Shown here piece after piece: positions 8,246 to 16,945 of a DNA stretch of 64,000 bases. Origin of the DNA: Comamonas testosteroni. GTDB lineage: Bacteria > Pseudomonadota > Gammaproteobacteria > Burkholderiales > Burkholderiaceae_C. A model generated the notes under the pieces. The model was not told the origin of the DNA, searched no databases, and was given only the letters and a program-made list of their open reading frames with translations. Every line of letters starts with the position of its first letter. Positions within the stretch are counted from its first letter, which is position 1. Both the position numbers and the translations under genes were made by a program. Location: NCBI RefSeq assembly GCF_030505195.1, contig NZ_CP129672.1, positions 2,452,501 to 2,516,500 on the forward strand, given 5' to 3'.

Positions 8246-8848
8246 ATGCGCCTGCTTGCCCCCGCCTTGTCATTGGCGGCTCTTGTATTGACAGCATGCG
8301 CGGTACAGACACCGCAGGAGCAGTTGGCACCTGCTTCGCCCACCGTGCGCCTGTGCGAAGGCAATAACTGTTCCGAGCTGCCGCGCAATGTCGCGACTTT
8401 CCGTGGCGAGCCTGTCAATCCCGAGGCGGAGCGCCGCCTGGCGGCACTGGTGCAAAAAGCCGAAGCCGATCCTCGCGCCGCCTATGACCTGGGGCTGCGC
8501 TATCTGCGCGGCGATGGCGTGGAGCGCAACAGCTATCAGGCCATCGAGTGGATGCGCAAGGCCGGCGATGCCGGTAACGGTCAGGCCCAGTTTGCGTTGG
8601 GTCGTCTGTATCTGCTGGGCTTTGAGGAAATGGGCCCGGATCCCGCCGAGGCCGAGGCCTGGCTGTCGCGTGCTGCCGCCAAGGGCTTCAAGGAAGCCAA
8701 GCGCCTGCTGCCCCAGGCGCAGGCCGCCAAACAGAATGCACATGCACGCTATCAGGCCATCGAGGACGAGCGCAAGTCCTGGAACGGCTGGTATGTGGGC
8801 GCGCCCTACTACATGGTGTGGGGTTCGTCGGGTTGGTATTACCGCTGA
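8246..8848 (+). CDS. Sel1-repeat lipoprotein
   Basis: A 200-aa lipoprotein. The signal peptide ends in LVLTAC, a lipobox with the acylated cysteine near residue 17. Two Sel1/TPR-like repeats follow (AAYDLGLRYLRGDGVERNSYQAIEWMRKAGDAG and QAQFALGRLYLLG... AEAWLSRAAAKG), then a short tyrosine/tryptophan-rich tail (WYVGAPYYMVWGSSGWYYR). Sel1 repeats mediate protein-protein contacts, so this is probably a scaffold in the cell envelope. AGAGGAG precedes the ATG at 8246. It lies 49 bp before the CsgG-like lipoprotein gene and may be co-transcribed with it. Confidence 0.85.
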   Translation: MRLLAPALSLAALVLTACAVQTPQEQLAPASPTVRLCEGNNCSELPRNVATFRGEPVNPEAERRLAALVQKAEADPRAAYDLGLRYLRGDGVERNSYQAIEWMRKAGDAGNGQAQFALGRLYLLGFEEMGPDPAEAEAWLSRAAAKGFKEAKRLLPQAQAAKQNAHARYQAIEDERKSWNGWYVGAPYYMVWGSSGWYYR

Positions 8849-8897
8849 GGCGCTGTGAGCGCCGCAGCATTTTTTATTTTTTAGAAAGCATCACACT

Positions 8898-9725
8898 ATG
8901 TCCAAGAAGACAACGCTGCGTCTGGCAGCCATCGCATCGGCCCTGGCACTGGGCGGCTGCGTGACCCCCGGCGGCGGTACCATCTCCACGGGCACGGCCC
9001 CCACGGCTGCCACCGGCGCAGCGGGCGGCGCAACCAGCGTGAATGCGAACCCTACGCTGGAGCGTTGCGATGCCCCTCTGGGCACCCTGGCCGTGGATGA
9101 CGGTCGCGGCAAGGAGTGGTATGCCAGCTTTGGCGCTGCCACCAAGATCACGACCATCGAGCCCCTGATCCGTCTGGCCGTGCAGCAGTCCAACTGCTTT
9201 GTGATCACCTCCGTCGGCAACAACCGTACCGAAAGCAAGATGTCGGCGATCACCGACAAGCAGCGCAACTCCGGTGAATTCCGCGCCGGCTCCAAGCAGC
9301 AAAAGGGCCAGCGCGTGGCTGCCGACTACTACATGGAGCCTTCCATCATCATCGACAACGATGCAACCGGTCAGCTGGCTGCGGGCGTGGGCGGTCTGTT
9401 CGGCAATGTGGGTACGCTGATCGGCGGCGCCATGCAGAGCAAGGCTTCGGTGGTGACGCTGAGCATGTTCGACATCCGCTCGGGCGTGCAGATCTCCATC
9501 TCCGAAGGCAACTCCACAGCCACCAACTTCGGCGCAGCCATGGGCGCGTTCGGCGGTGGCGTGGGTGGTGGTCTGGGCGGCTTCTCGCGCTCACCCGAAG
9601 GCAAGGCCACGGTGGCCGCCTTCATGGATGCCTACAACAACATGGTGATCTCGCTGCGCAACTACAAGGCACAGGAAGTCAAGGGCGGCCTGGGTCGCGG
9701 CGGTCAGCTCAAGGTCGGCAAGTAA
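8898..9725 (+). CDS. CsgG/HfaB-like lipoprotein
   Basis: A 275-aa protein with lipoprotein signal LALGGC (cysteine near residue 21), a Gly/Ala/Thr-rich linker, and a domain resembling CsgG/HfaB: an early strand-helix unit (LIRLAVQQSNCFVITSVGNN), DYYMEPSIII, and VVTLSMFDIRSGVQISISEG. CsgG of Escherichia coli is an outer-membrane secretion channel of about 277 aa. No csgA, csgB, csgE or csgF homologue is nearby, so the cargo, if any, is unknown. A glycine-rich stretch (GAFGGGVGGGLGGF) replaces part of the middle. It ends at an intrinsic terminator. Confidence 0.75.
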   Translation: MSKKTTLRLAAIASALALGGCVTPGGGTISTGTAPTAATGAAGGATSVNANPTLERCDAPLGTLAVDDGRGKEWYASFGAATKITTIEPLIRLAVQQSNCFVITSVGNNRTESKMSAITDKQRNSGEFRAGSKQQKGQRVAADYYMEPSIIIDNDATGQLAAGVGGLFGNVGTLIGGAMQSKASVVTLSMFDIRSGVQISISEGNSTATNFGAAMGAFGGGVGGGLGGFSRSPEGKATVAAFMDAYNNMVISLRNYKAQEVKGGLGRGGQLKVGK

Positions 9726-9748
9726 AGCTCCCGATCCGAGAACAGAAA

Positions 9749-9776
9749 AGGGCCTGCAACTGCAGGCCCTTTTTTT
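9749..9776 (+). terminator. Intrinsic terminator, split from its flank by the IS
   Basis: Arms GGGCCTGCA and TGCAGGCCC, followed by seven T. The insertion sequence begins immediately after the T-tract, and the target duplication re-creates CTTTTTTT on the far side. Confidence 0.9.
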
Positions 9777-9800
9777 GGTTCATCGAGGAATTTCGTGGAG
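9777..9800 (+). repeat. Left terminal inverted repeat of the ISL3 element
   Basis: Starts GGTTCATCG and pairs with 11060-11083 with several mismatches. The last T of the terminator directly precedes it. Confidence 0.88.
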
Positions 9801-9859
9801 ATAAGCCCGTTCGTTTTGTAATCTGATGGCAACGACACTGACATCGGAGAACAAATCAA

Positions 9860-11080
9860 ATGCTGGACTCGAAGTTATTGCAGGCTCTTGGCGGCTGGGA
9901 GGGCTACGTGGTTGAACGTGTGCAGTGGCCCCAGGGCGATAGCCGCACCGTGTCGATTTATCTGAAGCCGCAGGCCAGCGTCATGCATTGCGAGCGCTGC
10001 GGTGCGCAGTGCAGCCAAGTCCATGAGACCACGACACGGCACGTGCGCGATCTGGCATTGTTCGAGTACAGAGTGGTGCTGCATGTGCCGCGTCGGCGTC
10101 TGTGGTGCGATAGCTGTGGTGGCCCGCACCTGGAGAAACTCAGCTGGCTCGGTCGCTACCAGCGCGTCACAGACCGTCTGGCGCAGGCGTGCAGCCAGTT
10201 GCTTCGCAGCAGCAGCATCAAGGCGGTAGCGGCCTTCTTCGATCTGGGCTGGCACACCGTCAAGTCCATCGACAAAGCCTTGCTGCTGGCCAACACTGCG
10301 CAGCCGCAATGGGATCAGATCGAGTACCTGGCGATGGACGAGTTTGCGCTGCACAAGGGCCATCGCTACGCCACAGTCGTCGTCGACCCCATCAGCCGGC
10401 AGGTGCTGTGGGTGGGGCAAGGGCGCTCACGCGAGACGGCCCGCCAGTTCTTCGAGCAGTTGCCCGCTGGCGTTGCCCAGCGCATTCGCGCAGTTGCTAT
10501 CGACATGACTACGGCTTACGAGCTGGAGATTAAGGCCCACTGCCCTAACGCCGAGATCGTCTATGACCTGTTCCATGTCGTGGCCAAGTACGGCCGGGAG
10601 GTCATCGACCGAGTGCGTGTCGATCAGGCCAACTTGCTGCGCCAACAGCCCTCAGCACGTAAGGTGCTCAAATCCAGCCGCTGGTTGCTGCTGCGCAATC
10701 GCAACAAGCTGCAGCCTCAACAAGCAGTGCAACTCAAGGAACTGCTGGCGGCCAATCAACCATTGATGACGGTATACGTCTTGCGCGACGAGCTCAAACA
10801 GTTGTGGTTCTACCGTCGTGCGACTTGGGCGCATCGCGCCTGGCGGCACTGGTGTGATCAAGCCCATCAAAGCGGCATTGCCGCACTGAGCACCTTCGCT
10901 CAGCGCTTGCAAAGCTACCTGCACGGGATCATCGCCCGATGCAGGCATCCGTTGAACACAAGTGTTGTGGAGGGCATCAACAACACCATCAAGGTCATCA
11001 AGCGCCGGGCCTATGGCTACCGCGATCAGGACTACTTCTTTCTGAAGATTCGGGCAGCATTCCCCGGTAATGCGCGATGA
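9860..11080 (+). CDS. ISL3 family transposase
   Basis: A 406-aa DDE transposase. The N-terminus has a zinc ribbon (HCERCGAQC and WCDSCGG), followed by a helix-turn-helix (SSSIKAVAAFFDLGWHTVKSIDKALL). The catalytic residues are visible: Asp160 in AMDEFALHKGH, Asp215 in AIDMTTAYE, and Glu371 in SVVEGINNTIKVIKRRAYG. Length and order are normal for the family, so it should be active. Its stop codon lies inside the right inverted repeat. It is transcribed away from the CsgG-like gene and towards the convergent dehydrogenase gene. Confidence 0.95.
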   Translation: MLDSKLLQALGGWEGYVVERVQWPQGDSRTVSIYLKPQASVMHCERCGAQCSQVHETTTRHVRDLALFEYRVVLHVPRRRLWCDSCGGPHLEKLSWLGRYQRVTDRLAQACSQLLRSSSIKAVAAFFDLGWHTVKSIDKALLLANTAQPQWDQIEYLAMDEFALHKGHRYATVVVDPISRQVLWVGQGRSRETARQFFEQLPAGVAQRIRAVAIDMTTAYELEIKAHCPNAEIVYDLFHVVAKYGREVIDRVRVDQANLLRQQPSARKVLKSSRWLLLRNRNKLQPQQAVQLKELLAANQPLMTVYVLRDELKQLWFYRRATWAHRAWRHWCDQAHQSGIAALSTFAQRLQSYLHGIIARCRHPLNTSVVEGINNTIKVIKRRAYGYRDQDYFFLKIRAAFPGNAR

Positions 11081-11083
11081 ACC
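11060..11083 (-). repeat. Right terminal inverted repeat of the ISL3 element
   Basis: The complement begins GGTTCATCG, as on the left end. It is followed by the second copy of the 8-bp duplication CTTTTTTT (11084-11091). Confidence 0.88.
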
Positions 11084-11129
11084 CTTTTTTTAGGGTTTGC
11101 GCGTCTTCAGCAAGCGCCTCAAGCGCTGC

Positions 11130-12557
11130 TTACTGCAGGGCAAAGATCTTGCCCGGGTTCAGGATGTTCTTGGGGTCCAGAGCCTGCTTGATGGCGCGCA
11201 TCATCTGCACCGCACCGACGCCAGCTTCCTCCAGCAAAAAGCCCTGCTTGTGGATGCCGATGCCGTGCTCGCCCGTGCAGGTTCCTCCCAGCGCAATCGC
11301 GCGTGCCACCAGCGTGTGGTTGAGTTGCTCGGCCTGCTGGCGCTGGGCTTCGTTGTCGGGGTCGATCAGATAGCCAAAGTGGAAGTTGCCGTCGCCCACG
11401 TGGCCGACCAGGAAGTAGGGGATGCCGCTGGCATCGGCTTCGGTCACGCACTCCAGCAGCGCATCGGCCAGGCGGCTGATGGGCACACAGGCATCGGTAG
11501 TGATGCAGCGGCAGCCGGGCACGCTGGAGACGGCCGCGAAATAGGCATTGTGGCGCGCGGTGAACAAGCGCGTACGGTCTTCGGGGCGCTCGGCCCATTC
11601 AAAGGCATTGCCGCCGAATTCATGGGCAATGTCCTGAACCATCTCGGCCTGCTCCTTCACGCCCGTGGGCGAGCCGTGGAACTCCATCAGCAGCATGGGC
11701 TCTTCACGCAGGGACAGCTTGCTGTAGGCATTGACCATGCGCACTGAATTCACATCGACCAGTTCCACGCGGGCGATGGGAATGCCCATCTGGATGGTCT
11801 GGATCACCGTGTGCACGGCGTTCTCGATACTGGAAAAAGAGCAGATGGCTGCGCTCACCGCTTCGGGCAGCGGATAGATGCGCAGCGTGATCTCGGTGAA
11901 GATGCCCAGCGTGCCTTCGCTGCCCACCAGCAGGCGGGTCAGGTCGTAGCCGGCGGCACTCTTCTTGGCACGGTTGCCTGTGCGCACCACTTCGCCGCTG
12001 GCCGTCACTACCTCCAGGGCCAGCACGTTCTCGCGCATGGTGCCGTAGCGCACGGCATTGGTGCCGCTGGCGCGGGTCGAGGTCATGCCGCCAATCGAGG
12101 CGTCGGCGCCGGGGTCGATGGGAAAGAAGAAGCCGGTGTCCTTGATGGCCTCGTTCAATGCCTTGCGCGTGATGCCGGGTTGCACGGTGATGGTCAGGTC
12201 TTCGGTGTTGACCGAGAGCACGCGACTCATGCGGCTGACGTCGATGGTGATGCCGCCTTGCACGGCCAGCAGATGGCCTTCCAGCGACGATCCGGCACCG
12301 TAGGCAATCACGGGCACGCTGTACTGCTCGCAGAGCCTGACGGCATCCTGCACGTCCTGGGTGGATTCGGCAAACACCACGGCTGCCGGAGGGGGCGCGG
12401 AAATCGCGCCTTCGTCGCGGCCGTGCTGCTCGCGCACGGCCAGCGCCGTGGAGCACTGGCCGCCGAAACGTGTTTGCAGAGCCTGCAGGAATTCTTCGGG
12501 GATGGGGCGCTGCACGAAATCGGGCTGCAGCGAGGTATGGGCAACAGGTGCGTTCAT
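11130..12557 (-). CDS. FAD-linked oxidase, D-lactate/2-hydroxyacid dehydrogenase type
   Basis: A 475-aa flavoprotein of the FAD_binding_4 plus FAD-oxidase C-terminal family (cytochrome-linked D-lactate dehydrogenase or GlcD-like). The FAD domain shows VIAYGAGSSLEGH, DPGADASIGGMTSTRASGTNAVRYG and LLVGSEGTLGIFTEI. The C-terminal domain shows GHVGDGNFHFG, TCTGEHGIGIHK and the terminal DPKNILNPGKIF. It probably oxidises D-lactate or a similar 2-hydroxyacid, giving electrons to the respiratory chain. GGAG precedes the start. The gene for an FeS partner (GlcF) is absent, which favours the single-subunit type. Its 3' end lies 38 bp from the IS duplication. Confidence 0.88.
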   Translation of the reverse strand: MNAPVAHTSLQPDFVQRPIPEEFLQALQTRFGGQCSTALAVREQHGRDEGAISAPPPAAVVFAESTQDVQDAVRLCEQYSVPVIAYGAGSSLEGHLLAVQGGITIDVSRMSRVLSVNTEDLTITVQPGITRKALNEAIKDTGFFFPIDPGADASIGGMTSTRASGTNAVRYGTMRENVLALEVVTASGEVVRTGNRAKKSAAGYDLTRLLVGSEGTLGIFTEITLRIYPLPEAVSAAICSFSSIENAVHTVIQTIQMGIPIARVELVDVNSVRMVNAYSKLSLREEPMLLMEFHGSPTGVKEQAEMVQDIAHEFGGNAFEWAERPEDRTRLFTARHNAYFAAVSSVPGCRCITTDACVPISRLADALLECVTEADASGIPYFLVGHVGDGNFHFGYLIDPDNEAQRQQAEQLNHTLVARAIALGGTCTGEHGIGIHKQGFLLEEAGVGAVQMMRAIKQALDPKNILNPGKIFALQ

Positions 12558-12855
12558 CGGGGTCTCCAGAGGAGAAAAAGAATACCACCTGGCCCGATCC
12601 GGGCGTGTACGTATTGGGTACTAGGCCATGCCGCTCAAGGTCGCAATCGCCAGGTTGGCGCATGCCCATTGGAGCTGGCAGAGATCGCGGTTTCGGCGTG
12701 GCGCAGCCGTCTGCCGCGAGCACATAGATAAGTTGCGCCCTAGCTAATGAGAAATCAGTGTTTAGGGTTTGCTCCTGGCGTGCCTATATTGGCAAGCCTC
12801 ATGGCGTGCGCTGCAGAGCTCGCTTCAAACCAAAAGCAGTTCGGAGGGCGAAGCT
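12558..12855. promoter_or_regulatory. Divergent promoter region
   Basis: A gap of 298 bp between the dehydrogenase (minus) and the Bug-type gene (plus). It must hold both promoters. I see no strong hairpin, repeat or gene in it; the segment near 12735-12770 is relatively AT-rich. Confidence 0.4.
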
Positions 12856-13854
12856 ATGCGCGATAGGGGTCGCAGATCATTCATACAGGGGCTGGCCGGG
12901 GTGTCGGCGGCAGGCATGCTGGGCGCTGCATGGCATGTGCGTGCGGCGCAGACGCAGGACTGGCCGGCGCGGCCCATCAAACTGGTCGTGACCTTCCCGC
13001 CCGGCGGCTCCAGCGATATCGTGGCGCGGGTGCTGGCTCCCGCGCTGGCCGAGAAGCTGGGCCAGAGCGTGGTCATAGACAACAAGCCCGGTGCGGGCTC
13101 GTCGATCGGTGCGCAAATCGTGGCGCACAGCGCCAATGACGGCTACACGCTGCTGGTATCCAATTCTGCGGCGCTGTCGATAGCGCCATCGCTGCTGCAA
13201 AGCCCTGGCTACGATCCCTTGCGCAGCTTCGAACACTTGGCCTATATCGGCGCCGTGCCCACGGTGTTTGCCGTGCATCCCTCGGTGCCCGCCAACAGCC
13301 TGAGCGAGCTGGTGAGCTGGATCAAGGAGCAGCCTGCCCCGATGGCGTTTGGCAGCGGCGGCGCTGCCTCGGTGGGGCATCTGGTGGGCGAGCAGTTTGC
13401 GCAGACGCTCAAGCTGTCCATGGAGCATGTGCCTTATCGCGGTGCCGGTCCCATGCGTGCGGATCTGCTCAGCGGCCATATCAAGCTGGCGATCGACGCC
13501 TTGCCGCAGAACATCGCGCTGCACAAGCAGGGCCGGCTCAAGCTGCTGGCGCTGACATCGCCACGCCGCGTAGCGCAGGCACCGGCGGTGCCCAGCGTGG
13601 CCGAGCTGGGGCTGGCACAGCTGGTCTCCGAAAACTTCGTCGGCATCTCGGCCCCTGCCGGCCTGCCCAGGGCGCTGGCCGAAAGAATCGCCGGCGCGGT
13701 GCGGCAGATCAGCGCGCGTCCCGAGTTTGCACAGACGCTGCAAGCCCAGGGATTCGTGACCCGGGACATGGAATCCAAAGCCTTCACCCAGCTGATTGCA
13801 GACCAGCATCTGGCCTGGGGCGACATCGCGAAAAAGACAGGCGCAAAACTTTAA
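12856..13854 (+). CDS. Bug/TctC family periplasmic substrate-binding protein
   Basis: A 332-aa extracytoplasmic receptor. The leader RDRGRRSFIQGLAGVSAAGMLGAAW resembles a Tat or Sec signal, cut near residue 34. The mature start, DWPARPIKLVVTFPPGGSSDIVAR, is the family hallmark; IGAQIVAHSANDGYTLL and EHVPYRGAGPMRADLLSGHI follow. These proteins are greatly expanded in Burkholderiales and bind small carboxylates, often as orphans without TctAB membrane partners, as here. GGAGG lies before the ATG. It is 15 bp from the BMP-like gene and probably co-transcribed with it. Confidence 0.9.
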   Translation: MRDRGRRSFIQGLAGVSAAGMLGAAWHVRAAQTQDWPARPIKLVVTFPPGGSSDIVARVLAPALAEKLGQSVVIDNKPGAGSSIGAQIVAHSANDGYTLLVSNSAALSIAPSLLQSPGYDPLRSFEHLAYIGAVPTVFAVHPSVPANSLSELVSWIKEQPAPMAFGSGGAASVGHLVGEQFAQTLKLSMEHVPYRGAGPMRADLLSGHIKLAIDALPQNIALHKQGRLKLLALTSPRRVAQAPAVPSVAELGLAQLVSENFVGISAPAGLPRALAERIAGAVRQISARPEFAQTLQAQGFVTRDMESKAFTQLIADQHLAWGDIAKKTGAKL

Positions 13855-13869
13855 CCAGCCAGGACAACG

Positions 13870-14841
13870 ATGAGCAGCGACAACCTGTATTCACCCCGCA
13901 AGCCGCGCTATGCCGTGGTGCTGTTTGGCCCCGAAGGGCAGGGCAGTTTCAATGAGTCGGGGCTGCGCGGAGCCCACAAGGCAAGAGATGCCGGCCATGA
14001 GGTCGATGTGCTGTGGGTGGCCGGCCAGTCGGCGCAGCAGCGCGCCGCCGAAATGTCCGCATTGTGCGGCGGCCGCTATGCGCTGATTCTTGCGCATGGC
14101 GGTCAGGGTGACGGTCCGGTGCAGATCCTGGCCGAGCGCTGGCCCGAGCAGGCTTTTGCGGTCACGCAAGGCAGCTGGGCGGCACCCAATGTGGCGCGTT
14201 ACGAGGTGCTGCAGGAGCAGTCGGCATTCCTCGCCGGCGTGCTGGCCGGCCAGTGGAGCAAGACGGGCAAGGTGGGGCATTTTTCAGGCGAGAAAGTGCC
14301 GCCGGGTCTGCGTGGCCGCGCGGCCTATGCGGACGGTCTCAGGCGCGCCGGCTTCGAGGGGCCACTGGTCACCCAGTTCTGCGGTCACCAGCATCGCCCG
14401 GGCTGGGCCCGCAGCTGTGTCTCGGCAATGGTCGAGCAGACGGATCTGGACATTGTGTTTGCCATGCTCGATGGCGGCCGCCCCGGCGTGACGCAGGCCT
14501 GCCGGGCGCATGGCGTGGCGCAGATCGGCAATGTGCTGAACTGGGTGGAGCGCGACCCCGAGGTGTTTGTGGCGTCGGCGATCTGCGACTCCGGCGAGGC
14601 CTTGTTTCGCGCCGTCGAGGACCATGCCCGGGGCCAGTTGCCGCTGGGTGGCTATCGTGCCTTCGGCCTTGAGGAGCCGAGCCTGGTGCGGCTGGAAATG
14701 GGGAGCCGGGTGAGTGCTGCGCAGCGCAGCCTGGTCGAAGACTGGGCGCAGCGCCTGCTGCGCCGCGAGTTCGAAATTCACCTGGACTATGCCGGCACCG
14801 AGTTTGCCTTGCCGCAGGAGGAAATCAGCGCTGCGGCGTGA
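13870..14841 (+). CDS. BMP/PnrA-like protein without signal peptide
   Basis: A 323-aa protein of the Bmp/PnrA periplasmic-binding fold: VVLFGPEGQGSFNESGLRGAHKA near the N-terminus, ALILAHGGQGDGPVQILAERWPEQAFAV, then EQSAFLAGVLAGQWSKTGKVGHFSG. Family members are usually lipoproteins that bind nucleosides for ABC importers. This one starts MSSDNLYSPRKPRY with no signal peptide and no lipobox, and no ABC permease is near. It may be a cytoplasmic sensor or a misplaced binding protein. The Bug-type gene is just upstream. Family moderately sure, role unknown. Confidence 0.7.
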   Translation: MSSDNLYSPRKPRYAVVLFGPEGQGSFNESGLRGAHKARDAGHEVDVLWVAGQSAQQRAAEMSALCGGRYALILAHGGQGDGPVQILAERWPEQAFAVTQGSWAAPNVARYEVLQEQSAFLAGVLAGQWSKTGKVGHFSGEKVPPGLRGRAAYADGLRRAGFEGPLVTQFCGHQHRPGWARSCVSAMVEQTDLDIVFAMLDGGRPGVTQACRAHGVAQIGNVLNWVERDPEVFVASAICDSGEALFRAVEDHARGQLPLGGYRAFGLEEPSLVRLEMGSRVSAAQRSLVEDWAQRLLRREFEIHLDYAGTEFALPQEEISAAA

Positions 14842-14864
14842 TCAGGAAAGCGCCGCGACAAGGC

Positions 14865-15233
14865 TCAGTACTGCTGAGCGCCCTTGTCGAATTCGGCGCG
14901 TGACAGCTGGCCGTTGCGGTCGCTGTCGATCTCTTCAAAGCGCTGGGAGATGACCGGCAACTGGCGTGCTTCCTGCGCACTGAGCTGACCGTCGCGATTG
15001 GCATCGGCACGCTCGAAGGCGGCCTGCACGCTGTTCTTGGCGGTGGGGGCCTGCTGCACGCCGGTGGCGGAGCCCGACTGCACGATGCGCACAGGCTCCT
15101 TGTTGTTGCCGGCGTTGCCGCCGCCGGTCTGCGCAAAAGCCATGCCCCCGCCCAGGGTGAGCGCAGAAAACAGCACCACGCTGACGACTTCGAATGACGA
15201 GACCTTGCAGTTCAGCAGATTCTTCTTGTTCAT
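14865..15233 (-). CDS. Secreted EF-hand protein
   Basis: A 122-aa protein with a signal peptide (about residues 1-37, ending MAFA) and two EF-hand calcium loops near the C-terminus: DANRDGQLSAQE and DSDRNGQLSRAE, both with Asp/Asn/Asp at ligand positions 1, 3, 5 and Glu at 12. Between them is a short Gly/Asn-rich linker. Likely a periplasmic calcium-binding protein; partner unknown. I chose ATG 15233 because AAGGA lies 9 nt upstream; an ATG at 15242 is too close to that site. Confidence 0.85.
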   Translation of the reverse strand: MNKKNLLNCKVSSFEVVSVVLFSALTLGGGMAFAQTGGGNAGNNKEPVRIVQSGSATGVQQAPTAKNSVQAAFERADANRDGQLSAQEARQLPVISQRFEEIDSDRNGQLSRAEFDKGAQQY

Positions 15234-15418
15234 GAATGGCATTCCTTCTCTATGCGATAACAGGAGTGCATTGCACCCTGTGAGGCGGCAAAGGGCCAGC
15301 ATTTTTGCCTGCTGTTGCCTCAGACTACATTTGCCTGCGGGCTGTAACGCACAATGGCGGCCGTATCTGCGGGCCGCGCCGGCCCCGCAAAATTCGCAGC
15401 TTTGACAAGGGATGACCC

Positions 15419-16006
15419 ATGGGCAACCGCCTCACGCAAATCGCCACCCGCACCGGAGATGACGGAACCACCGGCCTGGGAGACAACACCCGCGTTTCCA
15501 AGAACAGCGGCCGCCCGCATGCCATGGGCGATGTGGATGAGCTGAACTCGCATATCGGCCTGCTGCTGTGCGAGCCAATGCCCGAGGATGTGCGCGACCT
15601 GCTGATCGACATCCAGCACCAGCTGTTCAATCTGGGCGGCGAGCTGTCCATGCCGGGCTACGAGCTGCTCAAGGACGATGCGCTGCTGCAACTCGACAAC
15701 GCGCTGGCCCACTACAACGCACAGTTGCCGCGTCTTCAGGAGTTCATCCTGCCGGCCGGCACACGCGCTGCTGCGCAGGCCCATGTATGCCGCACCGTGG
15801 CGCGCCGTGCAGAGCGCCAGGTGGTGGCGCTGGAGCAGGCCGAGACCATGCGAGCCGCTGCGCGCCAGTATCTGAATCGCCTGTCCGATCTGCTGTTCGT
15901 GCTGGCCCGCGTGCTCAACCGCATCGACGGCGGCGACGATGTGTACTGGAAGAGCGAACGTCTGGCCCGCAGTCAGGCCGACGACGCTCAGGCACCAGAC
16001 GCCTGA
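15419..16006 (+). CDS. Cob(I)alamin adenosyltransferase, PduO type
   Basis: A 195-aa enzyme that transfers the adenosyl group of ATP to cob(I)alamin to give coenzyme B12. The N-terminal TRTGDDGTTGLGDNTRVSK is the PduO-type ATP-binding motif; the conserved AMGDVDELNSHIG and, near the C-terminus, RRAERQVVAL and LNRLSDLLFVLAR are also present. It seems to be a stand-alone gene; no B12 synthesis genes are nearby. The radical SAM protein at 41956 has a possible B12-type fold but is far away. AGGG precedes the start. Confidence 0.93.
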   Translation: MGNRLTQIATRTGDDGTTGLGDNTRVSKNSGRPHAMGDVDELNSHIGLLLCEPMPEDVRDLLIDIQHQLFNLGGELSMPGYELLKDDALLQLDNALAHYNAQLPRLQEFILPAGTRAAAQAHVCRTVARRAERQVVALEQAETMRAAARQYLNRLSDLLFVLARVLNRIDGGDDVYWKSERLARSQADDAQAPDA

Positions 16007-16227
16007 AATGCTGAGGTGAAATCAGGAGCATGTAGCGCTTGTCATGCAACGATATCAGCACCAAATGCATCTGATATCAATGAGGGAAAAGTGCTGGCAG
16101 CTCATTAATCGATAGCGAGAAGGCTACGACTCGCGCAAATTCGGATTGGGCATGATATTTGGTCAATAGACATGCCCGTTGTGCATCCTTGTCTGCGTAA
16201 GTCCTAAAGACAATCGATTCCGGGCGA
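16007..16227. repeat. Convergent intergenic gap with palindrome
   Basis: Between the adenosyltransferase and HD genes, which converge. GATATCAG (16051-16058) and CTGATATC (16071-16078) form perfect 8-bp arms 12 bp apart. No T-tract follows, so this is not a clear terminator. The flanking sequence (GTAGCGCTTGTCATG) recalls the AT-rich dispersed elements. Confidence 0.4.
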
Positions 16228-16806
16228 TCAGCGCGCCATTGCCTGCTTGTAGATGCTTTGCTTGGGGCTGGCCATCAGGCGGCGCAGCATGGGCTCGAAT
16301 TCACTCAGGGGCAAGGTCTCGGCCCGGGGATCGAAAGCCGGGTTGTCATAGAGCTCGCAGAACTCGGCCGTGCGCTGGTAGTGCGGGTGCTCGCGGAACT
16401 GCTCGCGCATATCCCGGTCCAGGCCGATGTGATGAAAGAAATAGTGGCCCTGGAAGATGCCGTGATGCTGGACCATCCAGTGGTTGGCCTCGCTCACAAA
16501 GGGCTGGAGAACTGCGGCGGCAATGTCGGGGTGGTTGAAGGACCCCAGGGTATCGCCAATGTCGTGCAGCAGCGCGCACACCACATACTCCTCGTCGCGG
16601 CCGTCGCGCAGCGCGCGTGTGGCGGTTTGCAGGGAGTGGGTATAGCGGTCCACCGGAAAGCCGCCATAGTCGCCCTCCAGCAGCTTCAGATGGGCCATCA
16701 CCCTATCGGGCAGACCGCTGGTGAAGTGTGCAAATTCACCGCCGATCAACTGCCAGTCTTCACGCGTGCTGTCTTGCATGCGCAGAAATTTCGCCCGTGC
16801 ATTCAT
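16228..16806 (-). CDS. HD domain protein
   Basis: A 192-aa protein with HD-superfamily metal motifs: an upstream histidine in DRYTHSLQTATRAL, the core ALLHDIGD near residue 80, and HHGIFQGHYFFHH further on. The pattern is typical of metal-dependent phosphohydrolases, but some HD proteins of this length are diiron oxygenases. The substrate is unknown. The short ATG at 16806 was chosen because the upstream extension lacks support. It lies about 140 bp after boxA on the same strand and could be read with it. Confidence 0.75.
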   Translation of the reverse strand: MNARAKFLRMQDSTREDWQLIGGEFAHFTSGLPDRVMAHLKLLEGDYGGFPVDRYTHSLQTATRALRDGRDEEYVVCALLHDIGDTLGSFNHPDIAAAVLQPFVSEANHWMVQHHGIFQGHYFFHHIGLDRDMREQFREHPHYQRTAEFCELYDNPAFDPRAETLPLSEFEPMLRRLMASPKQSIYKQAMAR

Positions 16807-16945
16807 GCCATGTCTTTCGTGGGTTATGGTGTGTTGCACTGTAGGGCGCTGGCGGGAGCTGGGCTGTCAAGGGCATGACATGCAGCCGCAGCGCGGATGC
16901 GCGAATCCTGTCTGCCGTCCACAGGGTTCGCGAGGGCTTGAGGCG

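Larger units (their letters stand above)
9777..11083 (+). mobile_element. ISL3-family insertion sequence, complete (1307 bp)
   Basis: Bounded by imperfect inverted repeats that both start GGTTCATCG (9777-9800 and the complement of 11060-11083; about 17 of 23 positions match). The 8 bp on each side are identical, CTTTTTTT at 9769-9776 and 11084-11091, matching the 8-bp duplications made by ISL3 elements. The only gene is an intact transposase. Exact duplications and an intact gene point to a fairly recent insertion. Confidence 0.93.
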
